Shown piece by piece: positions 16,618-26,298 of a DNA stretch of 47,148 bases. The stretch's first letter is position 1. Each line of letters starts with the position of its first letter. The notes below the pieces were generated by a model. That model saw only the letters and a list, made by a program, of their open reading frames with translations, was not told where the DNA came from and ran no database searches. The translations under genes and the position numbers were made by a program. Location of the stretch: NCBI GenBank assembly GCA_903944085.1, contig CAJAQO010000192.1, positions 1 through 47,148 on the forward strand, in the 5' to 3' direction. The stretch is from an uncultured Verrucomicrobia subdivision 3 bacterium. Its GTDB lineage: Bacteria; Verrucomicrobiota; Verrucomicrobiia; Limisphaerales; UBA11358.

Positions 16618-19600
16618 ATGAATCCCCCTGTGCCGGACGGACATTGGCGGCGGCAACTTTTCAATTTCTTTTTTTTGGCGGCTTGGCTGCTGATCCGCTG
16701 CGGACAGGCGCAAACGCCGGCGTTTCCCGGCGCGCTGGGTTTTGGTGCCAGCGCCACCGGCGGGCGCGGCGGCACGGTGTATCACGTCACCACCCTCGCC
16801 GACAGCGGCACCGGCTCGTTCCGCGATGCAGTGAGCCATAGCGGACGCATCATCGTTTTTGACGTCGGCGGCTACATCAATTTGCAGACCGCAGTCAGTT
16901 GCAGCAGCAGTCTCACCATGGCGGGGCAAACGGCTCCCGGCGGCGGCATCGGCATCATGGGCGCGGAAGTTTCATTCTACGGCCGGAACAATATCATCTG
17001 CCGGCACGTCCGATTTCGGCAGGGCGACATTCACAATTCCAGCAACAGCAGCAACCAGGGTGAAAGCGCGCTCAGCCTTGGTGCCGACACCAGCACCAGC
17101 CCGGCGACGAACATGATTTTTGATCACATCTCCGTCGGCTTCGGTTCGTGGGACAGCGTGGACGCCGTCAACACCGCTTTTTTCACCGTGCAAAATTCCA
17201 TCATTGCCGATCCGATTTACCAGCGCTTCGGGGCGCATCACGAAGGCGACAGCGCGAGCTGGATTCGCAACCTCTGGGTTAACGGCCACAATCGCCAGCC
17301 GCTCGCCAAGGCCAACACGATTTACATCAATAATGTTATTTATAATTATCAGGCGGGCTATACCTGCGGCGACACGGGCGGATTTTTCTCGCACGACATC
17401 ATCAATAATTACTTCATCACCGGCCCGTCCACGTCGAGCGCGAGCGATGATTTTTACCAGATTGACGCCAACCAAAGCACTTACGCCTACGGCAATCTGC
17501 GCGACAGTTCCGCCGACGGCACTTTGGGCGGCAGCACGACCGACCCGAATGAAGGCGGCCCGGTGCTGACCGCGCCGTGGTCGCCGGTCACGACGACGAT
17601 TCCGACTTATTCGCCGGTGGCGGCGTATCGGATTGACGTCTCCATCTCCGGCACTTTTCCGCATGATCAAGTTGACCAGCAGGTCGTCGGCAACGTGATT
17701 TCCCTCGGCACGGCGGGCCGGATGTTCAACAGCGAAGGCGACACCGGTCTGGGCAACAGCGGCTACGGCATTATCAACGGCGGCATTGCCGCGCTTGACA
17801 CCGACGGTGACGGCTTGCCCGACTATTGGGAAAAAGCAGTTGGGCTCGACCCCAACAGCAGCAGCGACGCCATGACCATCGCCGCCGATGGCTACGCGAA
17901 TCTCGAACATTATTTGAACTGGCTCGCCGACCCGCACGCGCTCACCGGCACAAATAGCCCCGTGGATATTGATCTTTGGCAATTCACCGGCGGCTTCACC
18001 AACGCCAGCCCGGTTTATGCCGTCATGATTTTGAGCAACGGCGTGGTCACGCTGAACAGCAGCCACATTGCGCACTTTGTTCCACCGGCGAATTTTTCCG
18101 GCCTCGGCAGCTTTCAATTCACCGTCACCGCGAACGACGGCAGCAGCTACACGAACTCGGTAAATGTGCTGATGACGCCCATCACGACGCCGGCAAATTT
18201 GATCTGGCAGGGCGACGGCTTGGCAAATGTCTGGACCAACGGCGGGCCGGCCAATTGGAACAACGGATCCAATCTCGTCGCGTTTGCGTCCGGCGACAAC
18301 GTGACGTTCGACGACACCGGCTCGAACATGCCGGCGATCAATCTCAGCGGCCTCATTTCCGCCGGCACGGTTTATGTGATCGCGGACAATCAGGATTACA
18401 CCTTTGGCGGGAGCGGTTATTTGTCCGGCGGCACGGCGTTGTTCAAAACTGGCAACGGTCAACTGACACTGGCCACCACCAACAGCTTCGTGGGCGGCAC
18501 GACCATCAACGACGGCACCGTGCAGGTCGGCGATGGCGTGTCGTTCAATGGAAATCTCACCGGCAACGTGACGAACAACGGCACGCTGGTTTACGCCACG
18601 CCCGGCGCGCTGACGAGTTCCGCCAACATCACCGGCAGCGGCACGCTGACGGAAACTGGTCCCGGCGCATTAATTCTGAGTGGCACGCAAACTTACACCG
18701 GGACCACCGCTGTCGCCGCCGGCGCGCTGACTTTCAGCGGCACACTGCCGTCCAGTGACATCACCAACAACGGCTCGCTCACGCTCTCGCCCGCGACCTC
18801 ACAAATTTATAGCAATACCTTAAGCGGACCGGGCACCGTTTCAATCAACGCAGCCGGCGTGCTCGCGTTGACCGGGACAAACACCTTTGCCGGCAACCTG
18901 ACGAATAACAGCGGATTTTTAATTCTTTCAAACAGCCAGGCCGCTGGCGGCGGCACGGTGGTTTACCTCGGCGGCTTTGTGGTGCCGGCCAATGGCGTCA
19001 TTATCACCAATAATTTTGATGTGCCAGCCTCCGCCGCTTCCGATCTGAACATGATGGCCACCAACAGCGGCACGGCCATCTGGGCGGGCAATGTCATCAT
19101 GGGTGGCAGCGCGCAATGGCGGCCCGGGAGCGACGGCGGCACGCTGGAATTTGTCGGCAATGCTGTGCAGCAAAATCACATTTTTATCGTGCCGCGCGGC
19201 GCGGTGATCTTTGCCTCCAACGCCGTCGTCAGCTCAACGACAAGTGGTTTTCTCGGCCGCGACGGCAGCGCCAACAAGCGCAGCTCGAATATCACCATCC
19301 GTGACAACGCCTCGGTGGCCATGGCCGGCTGCTCCATTGGCGGCGGCAAGGTCGGCGGCTCCGTCACCATCACGGTTCAAAATAGCGGCGCGCTTTCCTT
19401 GGGCACGAATGTGGATCTGCACAACATCGCCAACTCCGCCGCCATTTCCACCCTGCGGCTCAATGGCGGCACGTTGACTGTCGGCGGCTTTACAAAATCG
19501 CTCGGCAGTTACACGAATGTCATTGATTTCAACGGCGGGATTTTGAAAGCGAACACAAACAATTCCGCGTTCCTGCCCGCATTCAACGTCACCACGAACG

Positions 19601-20520
19601 CCGTGCAGGCCGGCGGCGCGATTATTGACGACGGCGGTTTTGCCATCACCATCCCGGGCCCGTTGATGCACGATTCCGGTCTCGGCGCGACTTCGGACGG
19701 CGGGTTGGTAAAACTTGGTGCGGGCACACTCACGCTCGGCAGTTTTGTTGCGGGCGTTCAACAAACCTACACCGGCCCAACCATGATCAACGCCGGCACC
19801 CTCGTGCTCATCAGCAGCATCACGAACTCGGCGAGCATTTATATTGGTTCCGGCGCATCGCTCAATATTCCCGTTGGATCTTTCAGCGTCGCCGGTGGCC
19901 GCACCTTGTGGGGCAATGGTTTGGTGACGGGCAATTCCATTGCCATCGGCAATGGCGCGACGCTCGCGCCCGGCAGCAATTCCATCGGCACACTCACTTT
20001 CAGCAATTCCCTCACGCTCGCATCCGGCAGCACGAACATTTTTGAAATCAGCCATTCACCGCTGACCAATGATTTGGCCATTGTTTTCGGTGCCTTGACG
20101 AACGGCGGCACGCTCATCGTCACCAACATCGGCGGCGCGCAACTCGCAGCGGGTGACAGCTTCAAACTGTTCAATGCGGCGAGTTACGGCGGCGCTTTTT
20201 CCAGCGTAAAACTTTCGTCGCTGCCCTTCGGCCTCGCGTGGAACATCGATTCGCTGAACACCGCCGGGACGATTGCCGTCGTCCTCACCACCACGCCGGT
20301 CATCGGCAATATTTCAATTTCAGGAAGCGGCCTTGGTTTGAGTGGCACGGGCGGGGTGGGCAACGCCAGTTTTTATTTGCTGGGCTCCACCAACATTGCT
20401 GCGCCGTTGAGCAATTGGACCCGACTGCTGACGAACCAGTTTGACGGCGGCGGGAACTTTAATTTCACCAATGCCACCGGCCCAAACGGCCAGAATTATT
20501 TTCGGCTGCAACTGCCGTAA
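16618..20520 (+). CDS. Large secreted pectate-lyase-like protein with passenger-type repeats
   Basis: The 1300-residue protein has a signal peptide (about 1–32), a right-handed beta-helix domain resembling polysaccharide lyase family 1 (about 34–380; GFGASATGGRGGTVYHVTTL at its start, NNIICRHVRFRQGD and MIFDHISVGFGSWDSVDA where the Asp-rich calcium site is expected), a calcium-binding-like DTDGDGLPDYW motif near 394–404, a possible Ig-like segment (about 440–525) and then autotransporter-type repeats (around 611, 683, 740 and 1034; ALILSGTQTYTGTT and similar). There is no beta-barrel translocator. The C-terminus carries WTRL…GNFNFTN…YFRLQLP, an ending I associate with Verrucomicrobiota. Probable role: cell-surface or secreted pectin or related polysaccharide degradation; activity is inferred. 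Confidence 0.85.
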   Translation: MNPPVPDGHWRRQLFNFFFLAAWLLIRCGQAQTPAFPGALGFGASATGGRGGTVYHVTTLADSGTGSFRDAVSHSGRIIVFDVGGYINLQTAVSCSSSLTMAGQTAPGGGIGIMGAEVSFYGRNNIICRHVRFRQGDIHNSSNSSNQGESALSLGADTSTSPATNMIFDHISVGFGSWDSVDAVNTAFFTVQNSIIADPIYQRFGAHHEGDSASWIRNLWVNGHNRQPLAKANTIYINNVIYNYQAGYTCGDTGGFFSHDIINNYFITGPSTSSASDDFYQIDANQSTYAYGNLRDSSADGTLGGSTTDPNEGGPVLTAPWSPVTTTIPTYSPVAAYRIDVSISGTFPHDQVDQQVVGNVISLGTAGRMFNSEGDTGLGNSGYGIINGGIAALDTDGDGLPDYWEKAVGLDPNSSSDAMTIAADGYANLEHYLNWLADPHALTGTNSPVDIDLWQFTGGFTNASPVYAVMILSNGVVTLNSSHIAHFVPPANFSGLGSFQFTVTANDGSSYTNSVNVLMTPITTPANLIWQGDGLANVWTNGGPANWNNGSNLVAFASGDNVTFDDTGSNMPAINLSGLISAGTVYVIADNQDYTFGGSGYLSGGTALFKTGNGQLTLATTNSFVGGTTINDGTVQVGDGVSFNGNLTGNVTNNGTLVYATPGALTSSANITGSGTLTETGPGALILSGTQTYTGTTAVAAGALTFSGTLPSSDITNNGSLTLSPATSQIYSNTLSGPGTVSINAAGVLALTGTNTFAGNLTNNSGFLILSNSQAAGGGTVVYLGGFVVPANGVIITNNFDVPASAASDLNMMATNSGTAIWAGNVIMGGSAQWRPGSDGGTLEFVGNAVQQNHIFIVPRGAVIFASNAVVSSTTSGFLGRDGSANKRSSNITIRDNASVAMAGCSIGGGKVGGSVTITVQNSGALSLGTNVDLHNIANSAAISTLRLNGGTLTVGGFTKSLGSYTNVIDFNGGILKANTNNSAFLPAFNVTTNAVQAGGAIIDDGGFAITIPGPLMHDSGLGATSDGGLVKLGAGTLTLGSFVAGVQQTYTGPTMINAGTLVLISSITNSASIYIGSGASLNIPVGSFSVAGGRTLWGNGLVTGNSIAIGNGATLAPGSNSIGTLTFSNSLTLASGSTNIFEISHSPLTNDLAIVFGALTNGGTLIVTNIGGAQLAAGDSFKLFNAASYGGAFSSVKLSSLPFGLAWNIDSLNTAGTIAVVLTTTPVIGNISISGSGLGLSGTGGVGNASFYLLGSTNIAAPLSNWTRLLTNQFDGGGNFNFTNATGPNGQNYFRLQLP

Positions 20521-20537
20521 TTTTCCAGCGGACAAAT

Positions 20538-21998
20538 TTATTTTGAGAAGATGCCCGCGGCGAGATTGGTGATGTTCAAAACTGTGTTTGGAAACAAGCC
20601 AATCCAGAAGATGCCGCCGATGCAGGCCCAGATGGAAATTTTGGCGGGAGCCGAGAGTTCAATCGGCGACACATCGGCCGGGTCTTTGCTCCAGTAAATC
20701 GCGCGGATGACGCCGAAATAATAGTAGAGCGATATGATCACGCCGGCCAGCGCGGTGAACGCGAGGCAATAGTAGCCGTGGTTGCCAGTGGTCTGCGCGG
20801 CTTCAATCACCGCTTTGAGCAGTAAAAATTTTCCAAAGAATCCCGCGAGCGGCGGAATGCCCGCGAGCGAAACCATCGCGATGGTCAGCGTGGCGGCCAG
20901 CAGCGGCGAACGCTGGTTCAGGCCGGCGAGGCCGGAAATATCTTCCGTTGCCAGATGGCGCATAACTAATGTGATGACAAAAAAGGCCGCCATCACGGTG
21001 AACACATAACCGGCGAGATAATACAGCAACGCCGATTGTCCACTCGCGCTCAACGCCGCCACACCCAGCAGCAAATAGCCAGCGTGAGCGATACTGGAAT
21101 AGCCGAGCAGGCGTTTGAGATTCCGCTGCGGGATTGCACAAAGATTGCCGTAGAGAATCGTGATGGCGGAGATGACGATGAGCAAATTCGCCCAATGCGC
21201 GGTCACGCTCGGAACGGCGGTGAACAACACGCGCAGGAGCAAAACAAAACCGGCGGCCTTGGAACCGATGGCGAGAAAGGCGGTCGTCGGCGTCGGCGCG
21301 CCTTGATAGACATCCGGTGCCCAGATTTGAAACGGAAATGCGGCGATTTTGAAACCGAGGCCAACCAACACCAGCAGCACGCCCAGCAGAAAAATTTGGC
21401 TATCGGCAAACTGCGGCGCAACGGCGGCGAGCTTGGTGAAGTTCAATTCACCGGTCGTTCCCCAGATCAGTGCGATGCCGAAGACCAGGAATGATGACGA
21501 CAGCGCGCCAAGAATCAAATACTTCACGCCAGCTTCAAGTGATTGAAGTTTGCTTCGCTGGAAACTGACGAGGACGTAAAACGTGATGGTGATGAGCTCG
21601 ATGGAAACGAACAGCATCGTGAAATCGTTCGACGATGCGGCAAAAAGCATTCCCGCCAGCGCGAACAGAATGAGCGAATAATATTCCGCTACGCTGCCTT
21701 CAGCGAGTTTGTCGGAAAATTCTGCGGCCATGAACAAAACCAGAATCGCCGCAACAATGAACAATTGTTTGAAGAACAGCGACAGCGCGTCGTTGATGAA
21801 CATTCCGCCGAATGCGGTGCCGAACTGGCCGCAACTGCCGTTGCCGCTCAAGCTTGTGACCAGTAGCACGCCCAACGCCACGATGGCGGCGTAGCCGATG
21901 TAGCGTCGGCGCTCGGCTGGCACAAACAAATCCGCCAGCATCAGCACAAGGCCGAGGCCGATCACCGAAATTTCCAGCATTATCAGGGAGGAATTCAT
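20538..21998 (-). CDS. nuoN: NADH-quinone oxidoreductase subunit N
   Basis: The 486-residue membrane protein is one of the three antiporter-like proton-pumping subunits of complex I. It has about 14 spans and the typical segments SLFFKQLFIVAAILVL, ELITITFYVLVSF and FPFQIWAPDVYQGAPTPTTA, the last carrying the Lys/Pro region near the discontinuous helix. The start is ATG at 21998, sharing one base with the nuoM stop codon (TGATG), a strong sign of translational coupling; an upstream TTG at 22001 is less likely. It is the last gene of the operon and converges with the lyase gene, 17 bp away, with no visible terminator between them. Confidence 0.95.
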   Translation of the reverse strand: MNSSLIMLEISVIGLGLVLMLADLFVPAERRRYIGYAAIVALGVLLVTSLSGNGSCGQFGTAFGGMFINDALSLFFKQLFIVAAILVLFMAAEFSDKLAEGSVAEYYSLILFALAGMLFAASSNDFTMLFVSIELITITFYVLVSFQRSKLQSLEAGVKYLILGALSSSFLVFGIALIWGTTGELNFTKLAAVAPQFADSQIFLLGVLLVLVGLGFKIAAFPFQIWAPDVYQGAPTPTTAFLAIGSKAAGFVLLLRVLFTAVPSVTAHWANLLIVISAITILYGNLCAIPQRNLKRLLGYSSIAHAGYLLLGVAALSASGQSALLYYLAGYVFTVMAAFFVITLVMRHLATEDISGLAGLNQRSPLLAATLTIAMVSLAGIPPLAGFFGKFLLLKAVIEAAQTTGNHGYYCLAFTALAGVIISLYYYFGVIRAIYWSKDPADVSPIELSAPAKISIWACIGGIFWIGLFPNTVLNITNLAAGIFSK

Positions 21999-23584
21999 CA
22001 ATTTGGGATTGCGGATTGCGGATTGCCAATTGAAGCAGTGTTCAGTTTCAAGTTTTCAGTTTTCAGTGGAACCGTGCTTGCGGACTGAACACTTGAAATA
22101 TGAAACTTGAAACTCTCAACAATTTTCTGTGCGTCGGGATTGATTTTTTCCGTGAGCAGTTTCGGCACAAAACCGAAAATCAGCAGGCTCACGATCAACA
22201 GCGCGTAGGGCAGCTTGCGCCAGAGATTCGCGTCGGTCAGAGAGTTCCATTTTTCCGGCAGCGGGCCGTGCAAAATATTTCTGATGGCGCGCGTCATGTA
22301 AATGCCGCCGATGACCAGCGCGCCCCACAGTGCGATGACCGTGATGCTCGGAAACATTTTCCACGCGCCGAAGAATACCGTGGCTTCACCGACGAAATTT
22401 GCGAAGCCGGGCAAGCCGCAGCCAGCCATCGCCGCCATCAACAGCGCCGTGCCGATGAAAGGCAGCTTGCGGCAGAGGCCGCCGAGTTCGCTGATCTGCA
22501 GCGTGCCGGTCTGTTTGTAAATGTAGCCGCTTAATGCAAACGTTAGCGCCGCGAGAAAGCCGTGTGCGATCATGATCAACACCGCGCCGGTCACGCCAAT
22601 GAGGTTCAGACTCGCGATGCCGAGGAAGATGAAGCCCATGTGCGCCACGCTGGAATTACCGATGAGCAGGTTCAAATCTTTTTGGCGCATCGCGACCCAG
22701 CCGACATACAAAATATTTCCGACGCAGAGCCATGCGATGACGTGCGCCCAGCTTTGCGCAGCCTGCGGCGAGAGTGGCAGCGCGATACGGATCAAACCGT
22801 AGAGGCCGAATTTTTTCAGCACACCGGCGTGGAGCATCGCGGTCGGTGACGGCGCAACGCCGTAACCGAGCGGTGCCCAAGAATGAAACGGCCAGAGCGA
22901 AACCAAAATGCCGAAGCCGAATAGCAGCAGCGGGAAGATGAAATTCTGCGCGTTGACCGCGAGCGGATTCGCTTTGGCATGCTCGATGATTTTAGGGATG
23001 TCGAATGTGTTCGCGCCGGATTGCAGGTAAAGCGCGATAAGACCGATCAGCGCGATGAGCGCGCCGATGCTCAAATAGAGCGTGATCTGGAAGGTCGCGT
23101 AGTTCTTCTTTTCGCCGCGACCCCAGACGCCGATCATGATGAAGGTCGGCACCAGCGCCAGTTCGTGCAGGAAATAAAAGAAGAACAAATCCAGCGACGC
23201 GAACGCGCCGAGGATGCCGCCGGTCATCACGAGCAGCAGGATGTAAAATTCCTTTTCACGCGTTTGGATTTCCCACGAGCAGAGCGCGGCCGCGAACGCG
23301 ACAATTGCACCCATCAAAATCAGGCCGACGTTCAAGCCGTCCACGCCGACGTGATAGCTGATGCCGAGCGATTCGACCCAGGGAATTTGTTGCACGAAAC
23401 GATAACCGTCGGCATCCACCGGAGCACCGGCGAATTGGCAGAACATCTTCACTGCCAGCACCGCCGAAATGAGCGTGGCCAGCACCGCGATGGCGCGGAT
23501 GATGACGCGGTAATTGCGCGGCACGACGATGAGCGCCAACGCCGCCAGCAGCGGCCAACCTGCGATGTAAGTCAGTATGGACAT
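21998..23584 (-). CDS. nuoM: NADH-quinone oxidoreductase subunit M
   Basis: The 528-residue antiporter-like subunit of complex I has about 14 spans. Diagnostic segments include YHVGVDGLNVGLILMGA, FFYFLHELALVPTFIMIGVW (with the key Glu), FGFGILVSLWPFHSWAPLGY and HAGVLKKFGLYGLIRI, all as in NuoM. ATG at 23584 gives MSILTYIAGWPLL, one base after the nuoL stop; the upstream extension to 23626 lies inside nuoL. The last 40 or so residues are polar and low-complexity, ending GNPQSAIPN, and are encoded by repeat sequence (22003–22110), so the C-terminus seems to have been extended by a repeat. Confidence 0.95.
   Translation of the reverse strand: MSILTYIAGWPLLAALALIVVPRNYRVIIRAIAVLATLISAVLAVKMFCQFAGAPVDADGYRFVQQIPWVESLGISYHVGVDGLNVGLILMGAIVAFAAALCSWEIQTREKEFYILLLVMTGGILGAFASLDLFFFYFLHELALVPTFIMIGVWGRGEKKNYATFQITLYLSIGALIALIGLIALYLQSGANTFDIPKIIEHAKANPLAVNAQNFIFPLLLFGFGILVSLWPFHSWAPLGYGVAPSPTAMLHAGVLKKFGLYGLIRIALPLSPQAAQSWAHVIAWLCVGNILYVGWVAMRQKDLNLLIGNSSVAHMGFIFLGIASLNLIGVTGAVLIMIAHGFLAALTFALSGYIYKQTGTLQISELGGLCRKLPFIGTALLMAAMAGCGLPGFANFVGEATVFFGAWKMFPSITVIALWGALVIGGIYMTRAIRNILHGPLPEKWNSLTDANLWRKLPYALLIVSLLIFGFVPKLLTEKINPDAQKIVESFKFHISSVQSASTVPLKTENLKLNTASIGNPQSAIPN
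22003..22110. repeat. Repeat block inside the 3' end of nuoM
   Basis: Tandem GGATTGC units (22006–22027, plus strand) are followed by an imperfect inverted repeat: AGTGTTCAG with CTGAACACT near 22038 and 22084, and CAGTTTCAAG-like with CTTGAAACT-like sequence. These simple units are of a kind seen in intergenic regions of related genomes; here they are translated as the nuoM C-terminus. Confidence 0.6.
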
Positions 23585-23585
23585 T

Positions 23586-25448
23586 TTATTTTCCCAAAAC
23601 GAAATAGAGCAACAGTGCCACGCCAAGCACGAACAGGAAGGCGTAGGTCTGGAGGTTGCCGGTTTGCGCGAGGCGCAGCGCGCGTCCGCTCAAATCCGTG
23701 CCGCCGCGAATCGCGCCGATGATCGCGCCTTCCAAAATCCAGCGGTCAATCCAATCGGCCACCGCCGCGAGAAAATCATGCGCGCGAATGAAGGTGGCTT
23801 CGTAAAGTTCGTCGAAATAAAATTTGTTCTTCATCGCCGTCGCCAAGCCGCCGAGCTTGGCGGGCAGCGGATCGGTGGTGGAATTTTTGTAGAGCGACAA
23901 GGCCAGCAGAAAACCAACCGCGACGGCACCAAGGCCGCAGAGCATTGGGAAAACATTTTTGAAAGGTTCAATCGCCTGCTGAACCATGGAAAGCGTCTCG
24001 TGATCCGCAGTGAATTGCGAACCGTAGTTGTTCGTGATGCCGATGAAACCGCCGGCGAACGAGAATATCGCCAGCGCGATCAGCGGCAGCGTCATCACCA
24101 GCGGCGATTCATGCGCGTGCGCGCCGGCTTTGGATTTTTCCTTGCCCATGAAAACGACGAAGAACAAACGGAATGTGTAGAACGTCGTCAGCGCGGCCAC
24201 GAAAACTCCGACGCCGAAGAGCAGATAACTTTTTTGCGCCAACGCCTGCGCGAGAATCGCATCCTTGGAATAAAATCCGCTGAACGGCGGAACTCCGCAC
24301 AAGGCCAGTGTGCCGATGGTGAACGTCAGAAACGTGATCGGCATTTTCTTTCGCAGGTTGCCCATTTGCCAGATGTCCTGCTCGTGGTGCATGCCGATGA
24401 TCACCGAGCCGGCGGCGAGGAACAGCAGCGCCTTGAAAAACGCGTGCGTGGTCAGATGGAACATCGCGGGCGTCGGGCCGTTCAAGCCGACCGTCATCAC
24501 CATGTAGCCGAGTTGCGAGAGCGTCGAGTAGGCGATGATGCGCTTGATGTCGTTTTGCTGGACGGCCATGAGCGCGGCGAGCAGCGCGGTGAAACCGCCG
24601 ATGTAGGAAATGACGTGCAGCGAATCGGCGTTGAACAAAAACAGCGTGCGGCAGAGCATGTAAACACCGGCGGCCACCATCGTCGCGGCGTGAATCAAAG
24701 CGGACACGGGCGTTGGGCCTTCCATCGCGTCGGGCAACCAGACGTGCAGCGGGAATTGCGCGGACTTGCCCATCGCGCCGCAGAAAATCAGCAGGCCGGC
24801 AAGCGTCGCGCTGGTGCCGAGCAACGCAGGATTGGTCGCCAGCGCGGTTTGCAGTGTGGAAAAACTCAACGAACCCAGCAAACCCCAAACCATCAAAATG
24901 CCCGCGAGAAAACCAAAGTCGCCCAGGCGGTTGGTGATGAACGCTTTTTTTGCGGCGTCGCCGGCGCTGGGTTTTTCAAACCAGAAACCGATGAGCAGGT
25001 AGCTGGACACACCGACCAGTTCCCAGAAAATGAAGGTCATCAGGAAATTATTCGCGAGCACGATGCCGAGCATCGAGAACGTGAACAAACTCAAGAACGC
25101 GAAAAAGCGCGACTTGCCCGCATCTTCGTCCATGTAGCTGTAGGAATAAATGTGGATCAAGCCGCCGACGCCGGTGACGACAAACAACATCATCATGCTC
25201 AACGCGTCGAGCTTGAGGCCGAAGTCCACATTCAAGCCGCCGATGGTGAGCCAGTTGACGGACGTTTCACCGCTGAAATGAATTCCGTTGGCGTTGACGA
25301 ACAGGCAGGTCAGCACGAAGCCCGCCGCGACGGCGCCGATGGAGATGAGGCTGCTGACGGTTTTGCTCCGCAAAGTAAAAAGCGTTATCACCACCACTGA
25401 CAGCAGCGGCAGGAACAAAATCAGCCATGGAAAAAGTTCGTTTTTCAT
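23586..25448 (-). CDS. nuoL: NADH-quinone oxidoreductase subunit L
   Basis: The 620-residue distal antiporter-like subunit of complex I has about 15–16 spans and the long C-terminal lateral helix plus anchor. Family segments: MMMLFVVTGVGGLIHIYSYSYM, FIFWELVGVSSYLLIGFW, GKSAQFPLHVWLPDAMEGPT, HAATMVAAGVYM and IIAYSTLSQLGYMVMTVGL, which hold the proton-pathway Glu, Lys and His residues. Length is usual. ATG at 25448 is 3 bp after nuoK. It is the longest membrane gene of the operon and is followed one base later by nuoM. Confidence 0.97.
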   Translation of the reverse strand: MKNELFPWLILFLPLLSVVVITLFTLRSKTVSSLISIGAVAAGFVLTCLFVNANGIHFSGETSVNWLTIGGLNVDFGLKLDALSMMMLFVVTGVGGLIHIYSYSYMDEDAGKSRFFAFLSLFTFSMLGIVLANNFLMTFIFWELVGVSSYLLIGFWFEKPSAGDAAKKAFITNRLGDFGFLAGILMVWGLLGSLSFSTLQTALATNPALLGTSATLAGLLIFCGAMGKSAQFPLHVWLPDAMEGPTPVSALIHAATMVAAGVYMLCRTLFLFNADSLHVISYIGGFTALLAALMAVQQNDIKRIIAYSTLSQLGYMVMTVGLNGPTPAMFHLTTHAFFKALLFLAAGSVIIGMHHEQDIWQMGNLRKKMPITFLTFTIGTLALCGVPPFSGFYSKDAILAQALAQKSYLLFGVGVFVAALTTFYTFRLFFVVFMGKEKSKAGAHAHESPLVMTLPLIALAIFSFAGGFIGITNNYGSQFTADHETLSMVQQAIEPFKNVFPMLCGLGAVAVGFLLALSLYKNSTTDPLPAKLGGLATAMKNKFYFDELYEATFIRAHDFLAAVADWIDRWILEGAIIGAIRGGTDLSGRALRLAQTGNLQTYAFLFVLGVALLLYFVLGK

Positions 25449-25451
25449 CCG

Positions 25452-25757
25452 TCAGAGTTTCATCGAGGTCAAATCTTCAACGTGCGCCGATTGGCGTTTG
25501 CGGTAGAGCGCCACGATCAGCGCGAGGCCGACCGCCACTTCCGCCGCCGCCACGGTGATGATGAAAAACACCAGCACCTGGCCGTCGAGCTTGTTGTTGA
25601 ACCGCGAAAAGGAGACGAGCGCGAGGTTGGCCGCGTTGAGCATCAACTCGAGAGACATGTAAATCACCAGTAGGTTGCGGCGCATGATGACGCCGAGCAG
25701 CCCCAGGCTGAACAGCATGAAGCTCACGAACAAATAATGATGTAGTCCGACGTGCAT
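25452..25757 (-). CDS. nuoK: NADH-quinone oxidoreductase subunit K
   Basis: The 101-residue subunit has three spans and is homologous to MrpC. The segments FSLGLLGVIMRRNLLVIYMS, LELMLNAANLALVSF and AAAEVAVGLALIVALYR contain the two membrane Glu residues that form the proton channel with NuoJ and NuoN. The length is exactly typical. ATG at 25757 is one base after the nuoJ stop. Confidence 0.96.
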   Translation of the reverse strand: MHVGLHHYLFVSFMLFSLGLLGVIMRRNLLVIYMSLELMLNAANLALVSFSRFNNKLDGQVLVFFIITVAAAEVAVGLALIVALYRKRQSAHVEDLTSMKL

Positions 25758-25758
25758 A

Positions 25759-26292
25759 TTATTCGAGTTTCTTTTTGCTCAACAGAATCACGCCGACCAT
25801 CGCCACGAGCAGCAGCACCGAGACGATTTCAAACGGCAGCGTGTATTGCGTGAATAAGAGTTTGCCGAGCGCGTAGGTTTCGCCTTCGAGCATGGGCTCG
25901 GCGGCGGTGGGTTTGATGGACGCGAGCGATTTGACAAAAATGCTGACGACGATGCCGACGGAAACCAGGCCGGCGGCGAGGCCGAAGAATTTAATTTTAC
26001 GGCGCTGCTCTTCTTTCAAGTCGAGCAGCATGATGACGAAAATGAACAGCACGATGACTGCGCCGGCGTAAACCAGAATCTGCACCGCCGCGAGAAAAAA
26101 TGCGTGCAACAGCAGGAACAAACCGGACATCGAGATGATTGTCAGCACCAGAAACATCGCGCTCGTGACCGGATTGCGGCTGAACGGATTCGCGACCACG
26201 AGAACGGCGCACAGCAGCGTCAGCGCCGCGAAGACGTAAAACAAAACATCTTCCACCGCGCCACCACTGACCAAGTTGTTGATTTGTTCCAT
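25759..26292 (-). CDS. nuoJ: NADH-quinone oxidoreductase subunit J
   Basis: The 177-residue membrane subunit of complex I has five spans. VLFYVFAALTLLCAVLVVAN, NPVTSAMFLVL and QILVYAGAVIVLFIFVIMLL are characteristic; the last is the helix with the pi-bulge and a Tyr thought to control the proton path. A charged loop follows at DLKEEQRRKIK. ATG at 26292 is 6 bp after nuoI. Confidence 0.95.
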   Translation of the reverse strand: MEQINNLVSGGAVEDVLFYVFAALTLLCAVLVVANPFSRNPVTSAMFLVLTIISMSGLFLLLHAFFLAAVQILVYAGAVIVLFIFVIMLLDLKEEQRRKIKFFGLAAGLVSVGIVVSIFVKSLASIKPTAAEPMLEGETYALGKLLFTQYTLPFEIVSVLLLVAMVGVILLSKKKLE

Positions 26293-26298
26293 TGCTGA

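Noticed and set aside
16972-18462. 496-codon open frame on the minus strand opposite the lyase gene
   Set aside because: Repetitive Val/Ala/Arg composition with no signal or motif; the lyase frame has signal peptide and recognisable domains.
23577-25400. 607-codon open frame on the plus strand opposite nuoL
   Set aside because: Its product is a low-complexity His/Arg/Gln/Glu-rich sequence, the usual shadow of a GC-rich membrane-protein gene; nuoL on the other strand is unambiguous.
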